A DNA stretch of 64,000 nucleotides, taken from positions 496,001-560,000 of the forward strand of contig MBPM02000015.1 in the NCBI GenBank assembly GCA_001695595.3, read 5' to 3'. This DNA is from Plasmopara viticola. Lineage: Eukaryota > Oomycota > Peronosporomycetes > Peronosporales > Peronosporaceae. Shown here piece after piece: positions 22,612 to 33,700 of this stretch. Below the pieces are notes generated by a model, which ran no database searches, had not been told where the DNA came from, and worked only from the letters and a program-made list of their open reading frames with translations. Positions within the stretch are counted from its first letter, which is position 1; each line of letters starts with the position of its first letter. The position numbers were made by a program, and so were the translations under genes.

Positions 22612-23630
22612 ATGCGGTGTATGTGGCCTGTTGTCTCGCTTAGTATACGACGTAACCTCATGCCCCTTGTGTCGCTGTCGTAGGTGCTGCGCTCCTGCGT
22701 CGATCAATCCGCGCGCTTCCTCGTCAACAGCTAGCCTATCTTCAACGCACTCTGACCCGCAACATTCATTTGCAGTCGAATCCGCAAGCTGCTCGCTTGT
22801 TTGTGGCTCTACCGCTTTCTGCAGTCACGTTAGTTTCAGCGCTCTGTGCCTCAAAGCTGGCGATGGAATCCGCGGACGCCGTGAAGGCAGAGGAATTGTA
22901 CAATGACAATTCCTTTGATCGTCGTGAGCTGCTAGATAATCTTAAAGAGATGCACGCTGCGTCACCAGAAGATATTGGTGTGCTATGGCGTCTCACTCGC
23001 GCAGCTTACGACGTGTCGAACCTCAAAGCCACCAGTGCTGACGAGAAGAAAAAGCTAATCTACTACGCACGCGAGGTAATCGAAAAAGGATTGAATCTCA
23101 CGACGGAGGTGGCCCCAGTGCACACGTGGTGCGTAATCAATTTCAAATCATTTGCTTTAGCTTAGTAAATCAAAGAATTCCTCGACTTTCATAGGTACGG
23201 CATCATCTTGTCATCTATTGGAGACTATGAGGGCTCAAAGGTGTCGATAGCCAACTCTTTCGTAATCAAGGAGCACTGGGAGAAGGCAGTAGCGATCAAA
23301 CCTGCTGACCCCACGCCGTATTATCTACTAGGTCGTTGGTGTATCGCGATTGCTGACCTGTCGTGGCTGGAGCGCAAGGCAGCGGCGGTGCTGTTTGGTT
23401 CGCCTCCAGAGTCCTCGTACGACGAAGCGCTGAGTTATTTACTCAAGTCAGAGGAGCTCGCTCCGGACTCGTGGAAGAAGCGTTCGCTGCTCATTGCGCA
23501 CGTTTATCAGAAGAAAAAGGACAAAACGAAGGCAAAGGAGTGGGTAAATAAGGCATTGGCGATCCCTGTATGCACTGAGGAGGACGAAATTGCTCACGGG
23601 GAGGCTGAAACGCTGCTCACGAAACTTTAA
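22612..23630 (+). CDS. RMDN1-like (FAM82/regulator of microtubule dynamics) TPR protein
   Basis: Three-exon model giving 295 residues: 22612-22618 (only ATGCGGT), intron 22619-22683 (gtatgt to tcgtag), 22684-23128, intron 23129-23194 (gtgcgt to tcatag), 23195-23630; all phases match. The N-terminus RRSIRALPRQQ is basic and fits mitochondrial targeting, followed by a hydrophobic stretch (LFVALPLSAVTLVSAL). The body is helical TPR-like: VLWRLTRAAYDVS, GDYEGSKVSIANSFVIKEHW, TPYYLLGRWCIAIADLSWLE and LFGSPPESSYDEALSYLLKS, which line up with RMD family blocks. Animal RMDN proteins associate with mitochondria, ER and microtubules; the exact role is not settled. The tiny first exon is the least certain part. 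Confidence 0.85.
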
Positions 23631-23683
23631 GGCAACGTGTCAACAACTGATGTAATTCATGCTGACTCTTTAATAATGCTCTC

Positions 23684-24079
23684 CTAAGCGCACGCAAACC
23701 TAACGCTGGGGATGGGGCCTTGATATTTAGCAACTTCGTTACATAAAATCCTATGGCTGTCTGTGATTGTGAACGCGCAGGACGTGGCAAATCCTGGGCG
23801 ACTATAACGAGTGCGACAAACATTGCAGAATGTTTGCTGGCATCCATCCAAGCTCAAATTTTGTTCTCTGTTGGCAACTTTGAGGGGCAATCTTCATCGC
23901 GGGTAAGATCGTAAGCCTCCAGGAGACTGCATGGAATCTCGTGACCCGCCATGATTTATGCTGACCTCGCCTTCTTCACGCACTAGTGCTAAAGACGCGA
24001 GGGCTTTAGTAATGACTCCAGCGCTGCGTACAATAGAACTACATCCCTGTATAACGCGAGATCCAGCACGTCGGAATCT
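23684..24079 (-). pseudogene. Coding-like minus-strand stretch interrupted by one TGA
   Basis: One frame is open from 24079 to 23684 except for a TGA at 23896-23894. Upstream of it reads SIVRSAGVITKALASLALVR; downstream reads DGCQQTFCNVCRTRYSRP, a Cys-pair pattern like part of a zinc-binding module, and later AFTITDSHRILCNEVAKY. No family recognised. It may be a pseudogene, a gene with an intron covering the TGA, or chance. It occupies most of the 23631-24365 gap. Confidence 0.3.
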
Positions 24080-24365
24080 TTAAAAATAGTGAGCTGGCGA
24101 TCTTCTGCAATGCGAAAGAACACATAAACGCTCAGGCTTGATTTTTACCCAATCGAAATTGATACGAAAGTCAAGTAGAAATACCTCGAATTACCAACTA
24201 ATTAGGCGTATTACAAGGGGGGTTATTATTATACAGACTATTGAGGCGCGTCTAGCCCCAGCCTCTTTCTTGCCACTCTGCCCCAGGGCCGCATCGCCTG
24301 CAGCCACCGGCGTGCCAGCACACGCCTTTGCACTCGGGGATCCTGTTGTACTTGTCGAAACAACG

Positions 24366-26258
24366 ATGGCAATCACGTCGGACGAGGTGAATTACCTCGT
24401 CTACCGGTACTTACAAGAGTCGGGCTTCCTCCACTCGGCCTTTACCTTTGCGTACGAGAGCCAATTGGCTAAATCCAGCGTCATTAACACGGAGCTTCCA
24501 CCCGGTGCACTCGTGTCTTTCTTGCAAAAAGGGCTCCAGTATGTCGGCATCGAAGCGCACATTAATGAGGTACTTATATCAATGGTTCGAGGCATTGATG
24601 CACAAGATCGGAGCTGACAATGTGATTAATTGGATGCAGGACGGCACGGAACGCGAGTGCGATGGCGAATTTTCACTGTTAAGTCCGCATATTTGTAAAG
24701 CCGCGCAGTCTACTTCGAGTAGTGCACGGTCGTATAAGGCGTCGAATAAGCGGAAGCGGAAGGGAGACGGCTCGCCGGACGCTGTGGATGGCACGAAAGG
24801 TCAGGAGAGTAGTCGTGGATTTATGCTCGATTTCTTGGATTGATTTGTGTTGATCTACAGAAATGAATGGAGTAGAGAAATTAGATAAAGAGGCTCTTGT
24901 GCTCTTGAGTGGACATGAGAAGGAAGTGTATGCGTGTTCGTGGAGTCCCGTAACCAATGTATTGGTCTCTGGATCGAGTGATTCTACGGCACGTGTCTGG
25001 TCGGTACCAAATAAAGTGGAAGATAGTAGAGCGCTAGTACCAAAAGTGTTGTCCCATGGCACAGGACCACATAAGGATGTCACAACTCTCGAATGGAATG
25101 TACGTGGTTTAAGTACAAAAGTTACATTAAGGAAAAGAATGCACTAACCAGAAATGTATGAAATTGTGTGTGGTCGACGTATGCAGCACGATGGATCGTT
25201 GTTGGCGTCAGGCACTTATAATGGCAAGACTCGAATTTGGGACGCTGATGGCGAGATGAAGCATGTCTTTCAGTATCACAATGGGCCTGTATTTGCAACA
25301 CGGTGGAGTAAGAGCAGCTTGTACCTGCTCAGCGCTAGCTTTGATAAGACTGTAGTCGTATGGGATTCTACTACTGAGACAAAGAAACAACAAGTAACTT
25401 TACACGACGACCCGATCTTGGACGCTTCGTGGAAAGACGATGTTACGTTTGCGACATGCTCATCGGATATGAGCATTTGTGTTGCTCGTGTGGGAGAAAC
25501 CAAAGCTGACATTGTACTACGAGGACACAAAGATGCAATTAATTCGGTGAAGTGGGATCCCTCTGGACGATACTTAGCGTCATGTTCCGATGATTACACA
25601 TTAAAGATCTGGGACCCGTTTAAGGCTATGGACACGGATGTTTTAGCAGAGGAAACTGCTGTAAAAAGTGAGAAGAGCGAAGATTGCAAGAAAGTTGCCG
25701 AGTTGGACGATGCAAATTCAGCTGCTCTAGTATACACGCTGCAAGAACACAAGAAAGAAGTGTATACTTTTCGGTGGAGTTGCACTGGTCCGGGCTCTTC
25801 GTTGCCGGATCAGCCGTTGATATTAGCGAGTGCTTCCTTTGACGGCACAGTCAAACTTTGGGATGCTGACTCGGGTGTTTGTAGGAGAACTTTTGATCAT
25901 CAGTACGTGGCACGTTTCGACGCTTTCTTTGGCCGACACTAACAATGCTGTCGATGGTGTTGATTCATTGCGCTGCAGGTATCCCGTATATGGTGTTGCG
26001 TTTAGCCCGAATGGGGAATATTTGGCTAGTGGAACAGTAGGCGGAATGATTAACGTCTGGTCTCTAAAGGTGCGTCGACTCTACTCTATAAGGGAATGTT
26101 GTTGAGACTGATGCTGCATTATTGCTCAGGATGGATCTTTAGTCAAGACGTATCAAGCAAATGGCGATATTTACGAGGTCAATTGGAACAAGGACGGCGA
26201 TCAGATCGCTGCATGTGTATCTAGTGGTAACGTCGCGATTATCCATTTTCGATTGTAG
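24366..26258 (+). CDS. TBL1-like LisH and WD40-repeat co-repressor subunit
   Basis: Six-exon model with matched phases: 24366-24569, 24640-24799, 24861-25099, 25187-25902, 25979-26069, 26130-26258; introns 61-87 nt. The N-terminal LisH dimerisation motif is [20 protein letters not shown], followed by AHINE and [16 protein letters not shown], as in TBL1/TBLR1/Ebi. A basic Ser-rich linker ([10 protein letters not shown]) follows, then WD40 repeats such as [76 protein letters not shown] and the terminal [23 protein letters not shown]1 proteins bridge NCoR/SMRT-HDAC3 complexes and help exchange co-regulators in the nucleus. Intact; each intron begins GT and ends AG. Confidence 0.93.
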
Positions 26259-27489
26259 TATTTACCTAGGAACACAGACAAATATGATAGGAAAGTCTGC
26301 GGACCGGGCGATCTCGGGAAGCTATTTTTTCACTTCAGGAGGAAGGAAGTAGACGCGGAATTTCAGCGCCCAACGTCCGACTCATAAGGACTAGAGTATA
26401 AACCTTCCGTTACCCCTGCTCTGTTTAATGGTTGCGATATGACTGAGAAATGACTACGGACTAGACCTCATGATCACGACGTCATATTTGCTTGAAAAGG
26501 TTGTGGAGTCAAAGGCAGTGCCTTTAGCTGGCATACACCAAGTGCTTAAAGCGATGTACGTGACCTTAGTGGTTTGGCCAAAGTTTGTTGAAAATTTGCA
26601 GGCTCAACTTAAAAGTCGCCAAATATTTTTTTCCAGTACTCTCACGTACGCACCCTGGGTTCTTGACGCAACACACACATTGTGAACCTCTCGAGCTGTT
26701 ACTTTACATGATGTCGTTGTTCGCTTTACCACACCTGTGGCATACATACTTGCATTTCGCCCGAGAGTCGCCACACTTTGACCGTACTGCACGCTTCGCA
26801 ACCGAATCGTCGAGCAAGCGTAAAAGTGGTGTTCGTTATTTTTGCATGTATGGATGACGATTGGCAAACGAAAAGATAGAGTCAACTTGCTGGGACGATG
26901 GTTAATATATAAACGTGAAACCTTCCTCGCGAATATTTCAAAGCAGTAGAAAATGACTTGTACTAATCAAGCTACTCCGCAAATTAACGTACCAAAATGA
27001 ATCCAAACACGCCTTCCTCGACCAAAAATGGTGATGAAAAGGTTAGCTGGCAGCCTTAAAGCTATCGTGACATACGACTTTCAAAGCTGATTTCTCTGTC
27101 CGAGCAGCTTAATGAACGCACCGGCTACCCGTGCGCTATTTTGAACCTTCACTCTCACATTATATTAGTGCAACATAAGGTGCCATATTTTTTTCTTCTG
27201 AAAACAAAAATAATGTTCCATTCATCCATTGCTTTGTACTAGCTTCACCGGCTGTGATGTAATTGCTGTGTCGCTAAAATCAAACAAAGTGAGCGGTGGA
27301 CGATCTTTTCCAATTTACAAAGCGGATACTGCACCCCCGTGCTTTGCAGCCGAGATGACTTAACACGTACGTTAGGTGGGGTCGTGTGCGTATATTGTAG
27401 AATTTAGACAAATGTTAATATGTTTTACACAATTGGTACTTAAAGCTACGTGTGACCTGTTACTTAATTTTCCTTATTATACTCGGTTG
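26259..27489. other. Intergenic between TBL1-like gene and kinase copy 1
   Basis: About 1.2 kb containing the 3' ends of two convergent genes. The right edge keeps homology to the 3' end of the other kinase copies (from about 27490 leftwards, gttgtcaacacggtatg). Nothing else recognised. Confidence 0.45.
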
Positions 27490-29166
27490 TCAACACGGTA
27501 TGAAGACTTCACTTGCGGTCGGACGATCGTTCGGATTAACTGCAACACAGGACAAGCCCAACTTAGCCATCGAATTGTCACTCGAAAACTTGACACTTAA
27601 TTGTCCCATTGCCACTAAATGAACGAGCGCAGTGCTTGAAAGTTTGCGGCTTGATTCGTTCCCATCCGTGGCGAATGAATATGGCAAAGCATGCAGATCC
27701 AGTTCGGACAACACGACGCCCATTGAAAACACGTCGGCCTTCTCGTCGTATTTCTCCCCTAAAATCACTTCCGGCGCCATCCAATGCGATGTTCCTACGC
27801 CTCCTGTCATGGTGGATTTATCCGTCACATTTTCACAAGAAGCACCAAAGTCGGATAGTCTAGCGTCCAGTGTAGTACTTAACAAAATGTTCTTGGACTT
27901 GAGGTCACGATGCAGCACCGGCGGGTCTAAGGAATGCAAGTACGTGAGCGCGTGAGCTGTATGCAGCGCAATCGTCACTTTGGTCACATCGAAGCCAACA
28001 GGCAAGTTTTGCGACTCATAAGACGCAAGCAATGCTCGTAGATCGCCTCCTTCCATAAACGCAGTGAGCAGACAAAGGTCGGATAGAGAATTCCAAGCCA
28101 CGCCGACAAATTGTACAATGCGGGGGTGTTCCAAAATGGAATACAGTTTGACCTCTTCTAGAAAAGAATTGATTGCCTTAATACACTTGCGATGTTTCGG
28201 CAGCAGCATTTTAATCGCAACGTGCTGCCCATTTGACCAGCCCGATATAACCTGTCCGTACCCGCCTTGACTAACCACTTGTCCAAATTCAATTTTGTCA
28301 CGATCGACACGAACCGCAGCAATTTCCTCATCGCTCCAAAAGTAGCCGATAGTACGCTGCTGTCTTTCACTCATGAAAAAGCTCCTGGTACTGGTGCTGA
28401 ACGCTGCGCTCATTTGGCGATCAGACATCGGCGTGTAAGCGCTGCATTTCATATCACTATCGGCATCCTCGGTACTGTGCTCGACGGGGGGCACTTGCCG
28501 TCTCCAGAAGAAGATGGCTGCGGTAAACCCAATCACGGCCACAATTACAGCTATAATGATGATGCCTTTTTGGTTTATCCATGTGCGACCGCTTGAATCG
28601 CCGTTTGATTCGACACTAACTCCAACACCCAAAACACTTTCGCTGGCTTTACGTGCCGTGTAAAATTTGTTGTACTCCCCGACACAGTCTCCACTCTTGG
28701 TACTACCACTGTCTAGAACGAAGTTCATATACGCATCACCTTCACACTCTCTGTCCGTAAATACCATGATCGAAGCAGACCCATTTGAAAAGAGCGTTGA
28801 AATGATCGAGTAGCTTCCCGACACGCCCGCATGCGTACATTTGCCCGAGGCTCGTAAGACGACCGTATTGTGCAAAGTCTCACAACCGGCACTTGCATAA
28901 TTCTCTACGACAATAAAATCGTCCTCGGGCATAATCGTTCTCGCATACTCATACCCGTTTGTGATGTTGCATACATCGTGTATCAATTGAGTGGCGTTGT
29001 TGACTTGAATGGGCGTGCATCGAAAAGCTTTACACCCGGCACTGTGGATGAATTCCGCGACAATAGGTGTCACGGAGCAATTAGTGGCATTGTAAAGCTC
29101 CTCTGCGATCCATTGCGACACCACCACGCGCATAAATACAAGAGGCAACAACTTCATTAGAGCCAT
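27490..29166 (-). CDS. Receptor-like TKL protein kinase, copy 1 (C-terminus frameshifted)
   Basis: 558 residues from the ATG at 29166, the position matching the other copies; an upstream GTG at 29169 is not needed. Signal peptide about 1-18; ectodomain with cysteines at 30, 45, 50, 66, 95, 110, 141 and 161 and several N-glycosylation sequons (e.g. NCS29, NAT57, NIT67, NGS128). One membrane helix lies near 201-223, then a Ser-rich juxtamembrane segment. The kinase has SQGGYGQV (Gly loop), VAIK with Lys319, HRDLKSKN with Asp421, DFG and MAPEVILGEKYDEKADVFS. A 10-nt deletion relative to copies 2-4, just after the DRPTASEV block, shifts the frame and ends the protein at FIPC, replacing about 24 C-terminal residues. 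The kinase core is complete, so activity may remain. Ligand unknown. Confidence 0.9.
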   Translation of the reverse strand: MALMKLLPLVFMRVVVSQWIAEELYNATNCSVTPIVAEFIHSAGCKAFRCTPIQVNNATQLIHDVCNITNGYEYARTIMPEDDFIVVENYASAGCETLHNTVVLRASGKCTHAGVSGSYSIISTLFSNGSASIMVFTDRECEGDAYMNFVLDSGSTKSGDCVGEYNKFYTARKASESVLGVGVSVESNGDSSGRTWINQKGIIIIAVIVAVIGFTAAIFFWRRQVPPVEHSTEDADSDMKCSAYTPMSDRQMSAAFSTSTRSFFMSERQQRTIGYFWSDEEIAAVRVDRDKIEFGQVVSQGGYGQVISGWSNGQHVAIKMLLPKHRKCIKAINSFLEEVKLYSILEHPRIVQFVGVAWNSLSDLCLLTAFMEGGDLRALLASYESQNLPVGFDVTKVTIALHTAHALTYLHSLDPPVLHRDLKSKNILLSTTLDARLSDFGASCENVTDKSTMTGGVGTSHWMAPEVILGEKYDEKADVFSMGVVLSELDLHALPYSFATDGNESSRKLSSTALVHLVAMGQLSVKFSSDNSMAKLGLSCVAVNPNDRPTASEVFIPC

Positions 29167-29184
29167 CACGGATGGCCGTCACGT

Positions 29185-29203
29185 AGCGAGGAAAAGAATG
29201 AGC
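29185..29203 (-). promoter_or_regulatory. Initiator-like element of kinase copy 1
   Basis: Reads GCTCATTCTTTTCCTCGCT on the minus strand, 19-37 bases upstream of the ATG. The same GCTCATT-T-rich-GCTCGCT block precedes copies 3 and 4, with a variant before copy 2. Confidence 0.65.
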
Positions 29204-30429
29204 AATCACATGATTGTGCGTACCCTATTCTGGATGCTTGTATCTTTGTGAAATAAAAAGATCACCTCGACCTATCAAATTGAGGTCCGCAATTTTTCTT
29301 CCCGCTCGCTAAAGCCTAATTTTCACGCACTCATCGCCTCGTTATTTCCCAACATTGCACATGCTACAATAATGTATTGCGTGATCTATTGTCTCTCTTT
29401 TCCATGATGTTGCTAGGTAAGCATGCCTTATGAGAGGTTTGCTGGTACGATGCGATTAGGTGATGGGCTCTCTGATCTGGTTCGCATAAGCAGATAGGTC
29501 TTCTACGGGAAAAGTGGAGCGTACTGTCCATTAATTTCTATTCACTCAGGTCCCCAGCTATACGGCTGCGCAGCAATGGACGCATCACACACTAGGTAGG
29601 CTGCCTTACCAGTTTCTAATGATACCGCACATGCACTTTTTGAAAACGTGGAACGCACTTATTTTGAATGATCGATAGGGACCCATCGGATGAACCGTCT
29701 CAAACGTACACGTCTGTTTGATAACAAGGACTTTTCCATATGTCCAGCGCAATAGACAGGTACTAATTCCAGTCAGTATCGCTGCACTCTTTAAAAGAGG
29801 AAATTGTGGATAGGGCCCACCGACCATGTAAAGGAATGGACGCGGGCGGTCAAAGGCGAAAATCAATGAAGACCAAATTACAAATACTGAATTCCTGGAA
29901 GGTTGTGCTGGTGGTCATTGCACTTATAGATCGGTCTTGTAACCTTGAATCGAACTGTGCTCGTCTATAGGAAGCTCAAATCTTGCTAGCAAGGGTTCGT
30001 CCATCTAAAAAGTCTCTGCCTCTTTTGTCGGGCGTGTACCCAGTCTAGTTTCTGTGTTTTGGTTGGGTTTATCCGCAAAGAACGGTTGTTGTTTACTAAA
30101 CAACAATGTTTAGAGCTGACTTTGCAATTTAGCGCAATGGCTGATTATCCCTACTCACACTAATAGTACGAGCATATCTCAAAGATTCATTTGCACATTT
30201 ACGAAGGCGCCAGTAAACAACTTCATCTGGAACATTACATGAAGGGCGCGCTGTAAGCTCTATTCTTTTCATACGGTCGCTGTGGAATGAACAATCTCAA
30301 GACGAGAAAGAAATCCAAATCTAGTACCGATGCTAGCCCAAATTTAGGTGAACCATCTCAAGTAGTTTTTTATCTACTTGGTAGTCAGATGAAGTATAAT
30401 GGCTAACGTATTATAAGTAAGGTGTTCAA
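29204..30429. other. Upstream flank of kinase copy 1; no gene seen
   Basis: About 1.2 kb. The first roughly 60 bases resemble the flank of copy 2 (a gcacaatcat block in the right orientation). The remainder holds only short frames without motifs. Confidence 0.4.
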
Positions 30430-30780
30430 GATCCGGAGACCCGTCTTAGTTCGTAGACCCGTCTTCTTCAAAAACCTCACATGACATCCTCGCAACCGAC
30501 CTTTGGCGCCCTCGTGGAAATCCTTTCACGAGTACGCAATTTTAGCTTCGACATGGAGTGTACCCATGTCTTACCGCCATCCCAGCATCACGTACGCAGA
30601 CTGACTGTTACTGCTTTACAGTTTCGTGTTTTCAAACCTTATAACACCCTAAGCTACTTACAGAGGACTTTAATCTTTTTGTTGACGCCTCCATCAACGA
30701 TTAGAATTCTAATTGTGGTATGTAAACGTCGGCAGAGAAATTATTATTATTATTGATTATTTTATATTCTAGTAAAGAGA
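30430..30780 (+). repeat. Solo LTR-like copy of the family also at 51580-57020
   Basis: Shares gacccgtctt, then cacatgacatcctcgcaacc and ctttggcgccctcg, cttaccgccatcccagcatc and gacgcctccatc, in the same order as the copies at 54430-54860 and 55430-55690. No internal coding region is attached, so it looks like a solo LTR. A short att microsatellite closes it near 30740. Confidence 0.55.
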
Positions 30781-33700
30781 CTGCGGTGACGTCACGAGCT
30801 CAACCGCAATCATTGCTCAACGTTTACCACCGGACAAAACAAACGGCCTTGCATCCGCACTTAGCTGAATTGAACAGAAAGTCACACCAGATGGCCACCA
30901 CCCACTGCGCGCACAATTCGTGGCAATAATTGCTTACAATCTCATCATTGAATCCCAGCCGAAACTAAGCGAAGGACCGTACAATAGTCATCCATAAGTC
31001 ATCGTTCCCACGAAAACTTTCTCACTTCGTCGTACGTATAGCTCCAGAATTAGTGTACCGGTATATATTAGAAACGGTTCAAGGATTTATTATTCTTTGC
31101 TGAAAAAGTAATACGATATCTTCACATACGGGCTCAAGTGTCAATTGATAGTGCCTTGAAGCCTAGTCGTCAAAGAAATGGCTGAGGACAACATCACGTC
31201 AGGAGAGCTGGACATGAATATTGGATTGGCATCAGCGTACCAGATTTTCGCACCGACACGAAATATTCGTGAGCGGGAGTCTCTGGCGGCCAAACAAGCG
31301 CCTAGGTACAAACCCAGTCTATCGTCTTTCTGTGACTATCCACAGGGTCGTTCCAATCACGCTGGCAAGGGTGAGAAGGACCGTTCTATGCGTGGAAGGT
31401 TCAACAGGCGTGGTAGGATTCCCGTAAGCACCCCTTTCGCTGGCGCATGTAATCCGCGAGACATTTCAAACTAAATTTTTCCGTGTACCTTTTCCTGTCG
31501 TTGATGCCCAGTCAAGCTAGTAATCCACTGTATCGAGCATTGGAATTATTTCACGCGCGACGCTTAAATGTAAAAACCCGGCGAATTCATTCTTGCAGCC
31601 CACGACGCCTTGCCGCCACAATCCAGCCTTCACCGACCGCAGCCGTGCCCTGTTCCACACGGCGTTAGAGCAGTCTTCAGGTCTGCGGAGCGATTGTCGA
31701 AACGAAACGAACGGAGAAATTTCTGGTGCTGTTAAGATCTGTGGCTACTTGACACGATGAAATCGGGTTTTTTTTAGGTACTACCAGATTTAATGCTTGG
31801 CCTTGCCCGAAGTTGGGTGGAATGTGCACCAACGCGCGAGATCGCAGTCGCAAGTGATTCTTACAAAGCTTACCTGTGCTCGCAAAGTTGCGTAATTGCG
31901 AAAAAGTCGTTCTCACCGAATAAATTCAAGGGCGATTGATAAGGGACAAGACGACCTCAACCCTGAAAATGACGAAGATCACTTTGTCTTTTTCTCATCG
32001 GCACCCCGAGCTTTAAAATGAATAATTAGAACTCTGTGTGTAAGGTAAAGTAACGAGAAGTAAAAAAGAGACTAACACTGAAAATATTACGAACTTGTGA
32101 TCTCGCGACCAAAACTTGTTTTAAGTCGGATAGCTTTTTCTATACAGGTAAGCGGCGCTTTTAATTGTCATGAAACGCGCCATCGGCTTATATTCGCCTT
32201 CAATCACGGCCGCGTTGGAGCTTTCTTCGTAGCGAGTGGAATGAGCGAACTAGCCCCACTCTAGGGTACAAAAGTTGAGATTATCGATAAAGTGTAGACG
32301 ACAGTTAAGGGCGCAGTGTGCGAGATGTGGCGAGATCACACAGCCCCTTGCGCAGAGGAGGTGTGCAAGAAAATATACAATTTTCATTTATTCACTATTC
32401 CCTTCCGTTTAGGGATCGACGTGTGCAATAAACTGGAGTTTGAAGACTGCTTTATTGATGTAAACAGAACTATACCCAGCCTCGATATTCGTATCAGTTT
32501 GGATACAGATAGGGTGGATAGGAGTATAAGGGCTGGGAAGCTACTTTTTATTAAACAATCTCAACCTCTCGTTCTATTTACCCGTTACATCCTCCACGCC
32601 AATACTTCTGTTCAAATAGGATGGTGGCTGTAATCGCTTACTTTTATCCAACAAGTTGATTTGATCAAAACGACTAATCCACATTCAATTCCCGTCTTCT
32701 TTATAGGCGACCTATTTGCCGGAACATTTATTAATGACCAAGCCAGCTTCGAAGGGGGGTGCTTTGGCCTTCAAAAGTATGTCCGTACCAAAACAGACCT
32801 CTTCGTCTAAAGCTGCGCCTGCCTTTCTGCGCTGTGGGCGGCAAGCTATGACGGCTTTAATTGCCAATGAGCCTCTCAGAAAAGAAAGGCTACCAAAGAA
32901 TCCTTATTTTAACGCGGACAAGAACGTACACGTGTTGTTCCTGGTCTGCAGACACCTCCACCCTCGAGCGATAGGCTGCAGGAAAAACTCAGGCTGACGA
33001 CATTGCTATACAATCAGTTCCATCACCTGGGGATACGCCAGAAAATGCTTAAATCTCGTCGTCGGACTCGAAAGGCATCATCAATAAATATAGCAAAGTC
33101 TGTGGCTCTCTAGAAAAAAAGACTCATCCTGGGATGCTCTTGGTAAGATTTCTGATACTTGGAACCAGAAAGAAGAGGGTAAAGTTAAAGACAACGATAC
33201 CTCGGGTGGATTCTGTGACTGAAGCGACCAACGCAGTCGAAATAACCATTTGACTTTCCCATGTCGCCGTTCCGCGAAAGCTTAATATTGGCAACAACTT
33301 TGACAAAGAAGATGAGTTTTTTTCGATAAACATTACCTGATCAATGCAGGCCATGTCACCGAGAAGTACGTTCGTTTTCAAAGACAACTTCTCGCGTGCA
33401 TATATGTAAATAGCTTAGTTAAAAGCGTGATGTTGTTTCAGCACGATCAAAAGGCGGCTTTGCGTTTGTTCATGGCATCGCATAGTATAAATAGCCCGAG
33501 AACAATGGTGGCTTGCACCTTCTCTTTGTACTTCTTAGCATCATGTTGAAAGTATAAAATCATGTTTGGACTGCGTCATTTTTCAGGATATCGCAATTTG
33601 AACTGATAAAAGGCACGCTAGATGAAATATTAACGTCTGTGAGCTAAACGTGCAGCTTGTCCACTTTTACAACTCATGTGTCGGCTTTGGCATGATGTCA

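Noticed and set aside
30735..30760. att trinucleotide run as a CRISPR or satellite array
   Set aside because: Only a few units, no spacers; ordinary microsatellite.
31178..33387. Several frames of about 100 codons considered as effector or small secreted protein genes
   Set aside because: No convincing signal peptide, RXLR/EER or LFLAK motif and no family match; such lengths arise by chance in a tract this size.
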